This document shows, piece by piece, positions 60,014-64,000 of a stretch of 64,000 nt of DNA; the first letter of the stretch is position 1; the number at the start of each line of letters is the position of its first letter. The stretch is taken from NCBI GenBank assembly GCA_963739175.1, contig CAVTZH010000009.1:310001-374000 (forward strand), given 5' to 3'. This stretch comes from VAZQ01 sp963739175 (GTDB lineage Bacteria > Pseudomonadota > Alphaproteobacteria > Rhizobiales > Xanthobacteraceae). Both the position numbers and the translations under genes were made by a program. The notes under the pieces were generated by a model. That model made no database searches and was not told the origin of the DNA. It saw only the letters and a list, made by a program, of their open reading frames with translations.

Positions 60014-60427
60014 ATGGCGAAGCGGCCTGTAGCAGCGAAACCGAAGGGCGGCCGCAAGCCGAAGCGGCGGCTCGGTTGGCCGCGCCTGAAGGCGATGGCG
60101 CTGAAGCTTCGCCTGCCCGGCGTCGAGGAGACGACATCCTGGGGCGAGCCGACACTGAAAGCGCATGGCAAGCTGTGGGTGTGGTGGAGCCCGCACGAGG
60201 ACGCGCCGGTGTTCAAGGTGCCGTTCGAAGAGCGCGAGGTCCTGGTCGAGGCGGCGCCCGATACGTTCTTCTTCACGCCGCACTACAAGTCGCATCCGCT
60301 CGTGCTGGTGTATCCGGAGAAGCTCGATCTCGCCTGGGCGAAGGCGAACCTGATCAGGGTCTGGCGTGAACAGGCGCCCAAGCGCGTGCTCAAGGCCTAT
60401 GACGAATCGCAAGCGCGCAATAAATAA
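60014..60427 (+). CDS. MmcQ/YjbR-family protein
   Basis: A 137-residue DNA-binding-like fold protein of the MmcQ/YjbR family. A Lys/Arg-rich N-terminus (about 1-28) precedes the domain WPRLKAMALKLRLPGVEET, WGEPTLKAHGKLWVWW and the C-terminal RVWREQAPKRVLKAYDE. Function of the family is poorly known. It starts 6 bases after the upstream aldolase-like stop. Confidence 0.82.
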   Translation: MAKRPVAAKPKGGRKPKRRLGWPRLKAMALKLRLPGVEETTSWGEPTLKAHGKLWVWWSPHEDAPVFKVPFEEREVLVEAAPDTFFFTPHYKSHPLVLVYPEKLDLAWAKANLIRVWREQAPKRVLKAYDESQARNK

Positions 60428-60522
60428 CGTCGGGGCGCCGGTGCGACACCGCCACACAATCGTCATGGCAGCTCTTAAATTCCCAGTGCGATCGTATCCG
60501 CCTCGTTCGGAAGGACCTGACC

Positions 60523-61755
60523 GTGCCCGGCACCATTCCCTACGCGCCTGATCTCGAGGCCGCCTTGCGCCGAAGCACGGACTTTGCTCGCGCCTCGAGC
60601 CACGCCCATGCGGGAGCCGAGCACGTCCTGCTGGCGCTGCTCGACGAGCCGTTCGCCGCCGTGACGTTGCGCGCCTGCAAGGTCGATTTCGATGCGCTCC
60701 GGCAGCGCCTGATCGCATGCCTCGACGCGGAGCCGCTGGCCGAGGACGGCGCCGAGCTGAAAACGAGCGATACGCTCCAGCGCGTCCTCAGTCGTGCGGC
60801 CCTGCATGTCGAGGTCTCGGGCGCCGAGGCGATGACCGGCGCCCATGTGGTTGTCGCCATCATGGCCGAGCGCTGCCGCGCCGCCGACTTCCTGAAGGAG
60901 CAGGGCGCGAAACGCGAGGACGCCGTCGAGAACGTCGCGCGCACCGTCGTCCCGGCGCCGCCACCGCCGCCTCCACAGCGCGTGACGGTCAGCGCGAAAG
61001 GCTATGTCGACTTGCCGTGGCCGGAAGCCGTGAAGGAGTTGCGGCTCAACCGCCGGCTGGGCGGACGCTGCCTCTATAACTACTACGAGACCGCGGACGA
61101 AGAGATCGCGCGCATCGAGAGCGATCCAGGGCTGTTGCGGATCTACGACGACACGCCGAACTGGCGCGACAAGATGCGGCGGCAGGTGCGGCACGTGCCT
61201 TACGTGCGATATTGGTGGGACGATGCCGCGATCGACGGCGACCTCGATCTCGATGCGACATACGATCCGCGTCTGATCGCGGGCTTCGCCATCGACGGCA
61301 ACGCTACCGTCTCCGGCTCGGTCCTGAACTGGGAAATCGACACGCATTCGTCGTTCTTGTCGGTGGTCGGCAATCTCACCTGCGAGCACTTCATCATCGG
61401 CTGCTCGGATGTCGTGGTGCTCGGCAACGTGCGCGCATCGGGTGTCATGGTTGCGACCCACCACGATGGCTGGCTCGAGATCAACGGCGACGTCCATGCC
61501 CGCACGTTCATCGTCGACGATCACCACGCCTTGCTGCGCGGCGATCTCCACGCCACTGCATGGACGACCCGCGACACCGGCCTCGGGCTGCCCGTCAGCG
61601 ACTGGCATAACGAAGTCCGCCCCGAGTTCGTCCGCGAATTCTTCAACGCGGACGGCGATTTCAAGGATGGCAACTGGAACATCTCGGTGGTGAAGGCGCT
61701 GGTCGCGGGCCGCGACGTCCTCAAGCCGCGCAAGCCGCGGGGTGGGCGGCGATAG
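60523..61755 (+). CDS. Clp N-domain fused to beta-solenoid-like domain, no AAA+ module
   Basis: A 410-residue protein from GTG 60523 (RBS AAGGAC). The first 145 residues match the Clp N-terminal repeat domain of ClpA/ClpC: LEAALRRSTDFARASSHAHA, AEHVLLALLDEP and a second copy near AADFLKEQG. A Pro linker (about 146-153, APPPPPP) joins it to about 250 residues without Walker motifs. That part has bactofilin-like or immunity-like beta repeats: SVVGNLTCEHFIIGCSDVVV, VRASGVMVATHHDG and RTFIVDDHHALLRGDLHATA (each at most 20). No AAA+ domain is present. May act as a Clp adaptor or a decoy. Confidence 0.75.
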   Translation: MPGTIPYAPDLEAALRRSTDFARASSHAHAGAEHVLLALLDEPFAAVTLRACKVDFDALRQRLIACLDAEPLAEDGAELKTSDTLQRVLSRAALHVEVSGAEAMTGAHVVVAIMAERCRAADFLKEQGAKREDAVENVARTVVPAPPPPPPQRVTVSAKGYVDLPWPEAVKELRLNRRLGGRCLYNYYETADEEIARIESDPGLLRIYDDTPNWRDKMRRQVRHVPYVRYWWDDAAIDGDLDLDATYDPRLIAGFAIDGNATVSGSVLNWEIDTHSSFLSVVGNLTCEHFIIGCSDVVVLGNVRASGVMVATHHDGWLEINGDVHARTFIVDDHHALLRGDLHATAWTTRDTGLGLPVSDWHNEVRPEFVREFFNADGDFKDGNWNISVVKALVAGRDVLKPRKPRGGRR

Positions 61756-61776
61756 CCGCCGATTGCCGACCGGCCG

Positions 61777-62616
61777 TCACGCCTTTTCGAACACCAGCAT
61801 GGTGTAGCGGATGCTGCCGCGCCAGTGCAGCCGCTCGAGATGCAGGCCGCCGAGCTCGGCCTCGCTCAGCCGCGCGAAGCCGGCGCTCGCTTTCGTGCCG
61901 GCCTGCGACGAGAGATCGACGAAGGCGGCGTCGAGATCGCTCTCCGCGCGCGGCTTCATCAGGCCGGAGAGGTCCTTGCGGTGGGCCAGCCGCAGTCCGG
62001 CCGCGGCGGCCACGGCGATCCAGCCCTCGGCGCTCGGCGCCACCGGGCAGCGCCAGCAGCGTTGGAATTCAGCGAGAAATTCGACGTCGCTCGCGGGAAC
62101 GTCGTCGACCGGCATGTCATCGATGACGATTATCCGCCCGCCCGGATCGATCGCGGACGCGAGATTGGCGATCGTGTGCGCGGGATCGGACGAGTGGATC
62201 AGGCTCTCGATCGCGACCGCGACATTGTAACGGCCGGGCAGCGGCGCGTCGTAGGATGAGAGATGAAAATCGATGCGGCGCTCGAAGCCGCGCGCCTTCG
62301 CAATTCCTGTGGCGCTCGTCCATTGCTCCGGCGAGATGGTGACGCCGGTCCAGTGCCCGCCGTGCACGTGCAGGCAGCGAAAGCAGGTGCCGCCGTAGCC
62401 ACTGCCGGCGTCGAGCCCGCGTACCGGCGACTGCGTGGCGATATGCGGATCGACGAACTTGTAGATCGTGGTGGGCGAGAACGCGCCGGTGTCGGCGTCG
62501 ATAAGGAAGCGATGGATGGTGTCGTTCTCGCGCCCCGAGAAGACCTGGAAATCCTTGTCCTTCGCGGTCCAGCGATGCAGCTCGTCATAGTAGAGCGCCA
62601 CGTCCTGCGCAGACAT
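61777..62616 (-). CDS. SAM-dependent methyltransferase
   Basis: A 279-residue class I Rossmann methyltransferase. Motif I is LDAGSGYGGTCFRCL (about 68-82), then GVTISPEQWTSATGIA (motif II-like) and IIVIDDMPVDD (motif III region). Similar to sarcosine/dimethylglycine-type or cyclopropane-like N-methyltransferases. Substrate unknown. Convergent with the Clp-domain gene. Confidence 0.84.
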   Translation of the reverse strand: MSAQDVALYYDELHRWTAKDKDFQVFSGRENDTIHRFLIDADTGAFSPTTIYKFVDPHIATQSPVRGLDAGSGYGGTCFRCLHVHGGHWTGVTISPEQWTSATGIAKARGFERRIDFHLSSYDAPLPGRYNVAVAIESLIHSSDPAHTIANLASAIDPGGRIIVIDDMPVDDVPASDVEFLAEFQRCWRCPVAPSAEGWIAVAAAAGLRLAHRKDLSGLMKPRAESDLDAAFVDLSSQAGTKASAGFARLSEAELGGLHLERLHWRGSIRYTMLVFEKA

Positions 62617-62950
62617 GCTTTGGATTTTCCGGTTTTGCTGAAGATCAGTACGAGGGGACCAGGAGGATGGATGCTTCGGCGCCGCGGGGAGCGGCTGGGG
62701 TGAGGTGGAAAACGTCGCCGCTCATGAGAGCAACTGGCGCACCTAGAAATTAAAGGTGCGCATGGAACGTGGCAACACGTCGGAATCCGCCCGCCGTTTT
62801 CGGACCCTTTTCATGCGGTCTATGCCCGCGCCAGCCACGGCGCGGGGCGGCATCGCGTGGGGACATCCGAAATGATCCAGCCGCCGGCGGCGCTGGAACA
62901 GCAGAGCGGCACGCCGCTTGTCGAGGTCACACGTCGATCCAGGCGGGGCG
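62617..62950. other. Gap with no recognisable gene
   Basis: The 334-base region between the methyltransferase gene start and the small minus-strand gene. Open frames there lack a convincing start or product. Its right part is GC-rich coding-like but without a match. Confidence 0.45.
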
Positions 62951-63148
62951 CTAGCGATCCCGCACCGCGCCCAGCAGCTCGCTCCAATTGATCAGGTCGC
63001 TGTCCCGTCCCCCGCGGATCGCCGCGTAGGAGCCGTCTGACGCGTACAGGTCATGGATCAGACGGGTCATGGTCGCGACCGCACATGGGTCTTCGACACT
63101 CTCTCCTTCTGAGCTCGAGGCCTGCTCGGTGCTCTTGGTCGCAACCAT
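62951..63148 (-). CDS. Small acidic protein of unknown function
   Basis: Sixty-five residues from ATG 63148 (RBS AAGGGGGTG). A Ser/Glu-rich N-terminus is followed by ATMTRLIHDLYASDGSY and LINWSELLGAVRDR. No family recognised. Coding potential is plausible because the start signal and composition are good. Confidence 0.5.
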   Translation of the reverse strand: MVATKSTEQASSSEGESVEDPCAVATMTRLIHDLYASDGSYAAIRGGRDSDLINWSELLGAVRDR

Positions 63149-63520
63149 ATCGCCACCCCCTTGATCCGACCGGCAGCGAATCCCGTACAGTGAGATTGAG
63201 ACGGAAAAGTCGGCTGCAAGTGGCAATGTTGGCACTGCGATACCGGCAAGGGTAACGCGGTACGAGATTCCACAAAAAATTTACGCGTGCTGGAACATTG
63301 CAGCGGCTGATGCGCCTGTGCGTGTGTCACCAAGCTGCGGCCGTAACGACCGCTCAACCATCTTCGCTCAAGATCAAATCAATGGCTTAGCAGTGCGGGA
63401 ACGTCCTGCCCGTAACGTCGCGTGTGGCCCGTCGGGATGCCGGCAGGGAGCGGAACGCGCGACACCCGATGATGTCGCCCGCTGGCCTGCCGCCGACCTA
63501 ACTGCAAGGAGGAGGAAGCC
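63149..63520. other. Intergenic region upstream of exported protein gene
   Basis: A 372-base gap between divergent small genes. No gene or repeat is evident. The last 20 bases hold a strong RBS (AAGGAGGAGGAAG) for the following gene. Confidence 0.5.
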
Positions 63521-63943
63521 ATGGTGAAACTTGCTTGGATCGTCCCGCTCGCAACGCTCGCAGCCGCAACGGTGGCTGTGGCAGAAACCGCGATCCCCGA
63601 CGTGCGCGGCACCTGGAAAGGCGACAGCGAAACCATCATTCTGGGTGCCGGAAACCCGCATCATGCCGCGACCAAACCGGCGTCGCCGCGGCTCAATAGC
63701 GTTGCGTTCACGATGGTTATCAAGCAGCAGGACGGGCGCCGCTTTTCCGGCACGTTCACGTCCGTGCGCGGCAGCGATCCGATCATCGCTGTCATATCGC
63801 GCACCGGGGCGATCTACATGGTCGACGACGACGGCTACACCGTGGGCACGATGCTGGCGCCGAACCGGATGGAGCTCTGCTATCTCCAACTATCGCCGAA
63901 ATCGCGGATCGCATCCTGTACGGAGCTGACCAAGCAGCCATAA
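63521..63943 (+). CDS. Small exported protein of unknown function
   Basis: A 140-residue product. A signal peptide (MVKLAWIVPLATLAAATVAVA) ends near VAVAETA, then a beta-rich domain with IPDVRGTWKGDSETIILG and a C-terminal TVGTMLAPNRMELCYLQLS. The pattern of a GTW-rich start and a central RFSGTFTSVRGS suggests a lipocalin-like or avidin-like barrel. It has an exceptionally strong RBS. No family could be named. Confidence 0.7.
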   Translation: MVKLAWIVPLATLAAATVAVAETAIPDVRGTWKGDSETIILGAGNPHHAATKPASPRLNSVAFTMVIKQQDGRRFSGTFTSVRGSDPIIAVISRTGAIYMVDDDGYTVGTMLAPNRMELCYLQLSPKSRIASCTELTKQP

Positions 63944-64000
63944 GTCCGCTTCGGTCGGTCGTTGCTTGCGGGACGGGATGGCGCCGCGGCGCCGGCCGAA

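Overview
The window is high-GC DNA from an alphaproteobacterium, most likely a Hyphomicrobiales member of the Bradyrhizobium / Rhodopseudomonas / Pseudolabrys / Xanthobacteraceae type. Four things point there: the gene block rpsT-dnaA-dnaN-recF-gyrB, several tripartite-tricarboxylate (Bug-type) solute receptors, many catabolic acyl-CoA and aromatic genes, and typical intergenic palindromic repeats. No rRNA, tRNA, phage, transposase or CRISPR array was recognised.

Layout. (1) 1-6213: end of a small membrane protein, an iron/thiamine-type ABC permease and its ATPase, a hydroxycinnamoyl-CoA hydratase/lyase, a GNAT acetyltransferase and a Bug receptor. (2) 6317-20307: a probable catabolic island. 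On the minus strand lie a 3-hydroxyisobutyrate-dehydrogenase-like enzyme, HyuB, HyuA, an EutA-like reactivase and a bicupin. Facing them on the plus strand are a LysR regulator and a complete branched-chain/amide-type ABC importer (substrate-binding protein, LivH, LivM, LivG, LivF). (3) 20499-25829: an envelope-associated protein, a small cytosolic protein, a metallo-beta-lactamase-fold protein, a 50-residue membrane protein, a Rieske oxygenase and a Bug receptor. (4) 26024-36132: a second catabolic cluster, with two tandem Tat-exported FMN hydroxy-acid dehydrogenases, two paralogous small cupins flanking a CDC48-like double AAA+ ATPase, a gentisate-dioxygenase-like bicupin, a flavin monooxygenase and a Bug receptor. 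(5) 36248-44886: the replication block gyrB, recF, dnaN, dnaA and rpsT. The 1.3 kb gap between dnaA and rpsT is a plausible origin region. (6) 45046-49755: a DapA-family lyase, a Tat-exported amidohydrolase and malic enzyme. (7) 50085-63943: mixed housekeeping, envelope and stress genes, including MsrA, a Wza-like lipoprotein, a dienelactone hydrolase, two secreted His-rich proteins with duplicated terminators, a luciferase-like oxidoreductase, a CheY-like receiver, a deacetylase, an aldolase-like protein and a Clp N-domain fusion.

Data quality. Sixteen otherwise normal genes are broken by about 24 single-base shifts, 21 of them +1. Even essential dnaA is affected, and several breaks are CTG read as CTTG. 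These look like sequencing or assembly errors, not pseudogenes, so the genes are annotated across the breaks.

Most interesting: the CDC48-like ATPase cluster, in which the second ATPase domain has a natural Walker B Glu-to-Gln change and one flanking cupin has lost its metal histidines; the HyuAB-EutA-bicupin operon without EutBC; and the Clp N-domain joined to a beta-solenoid-like domain.
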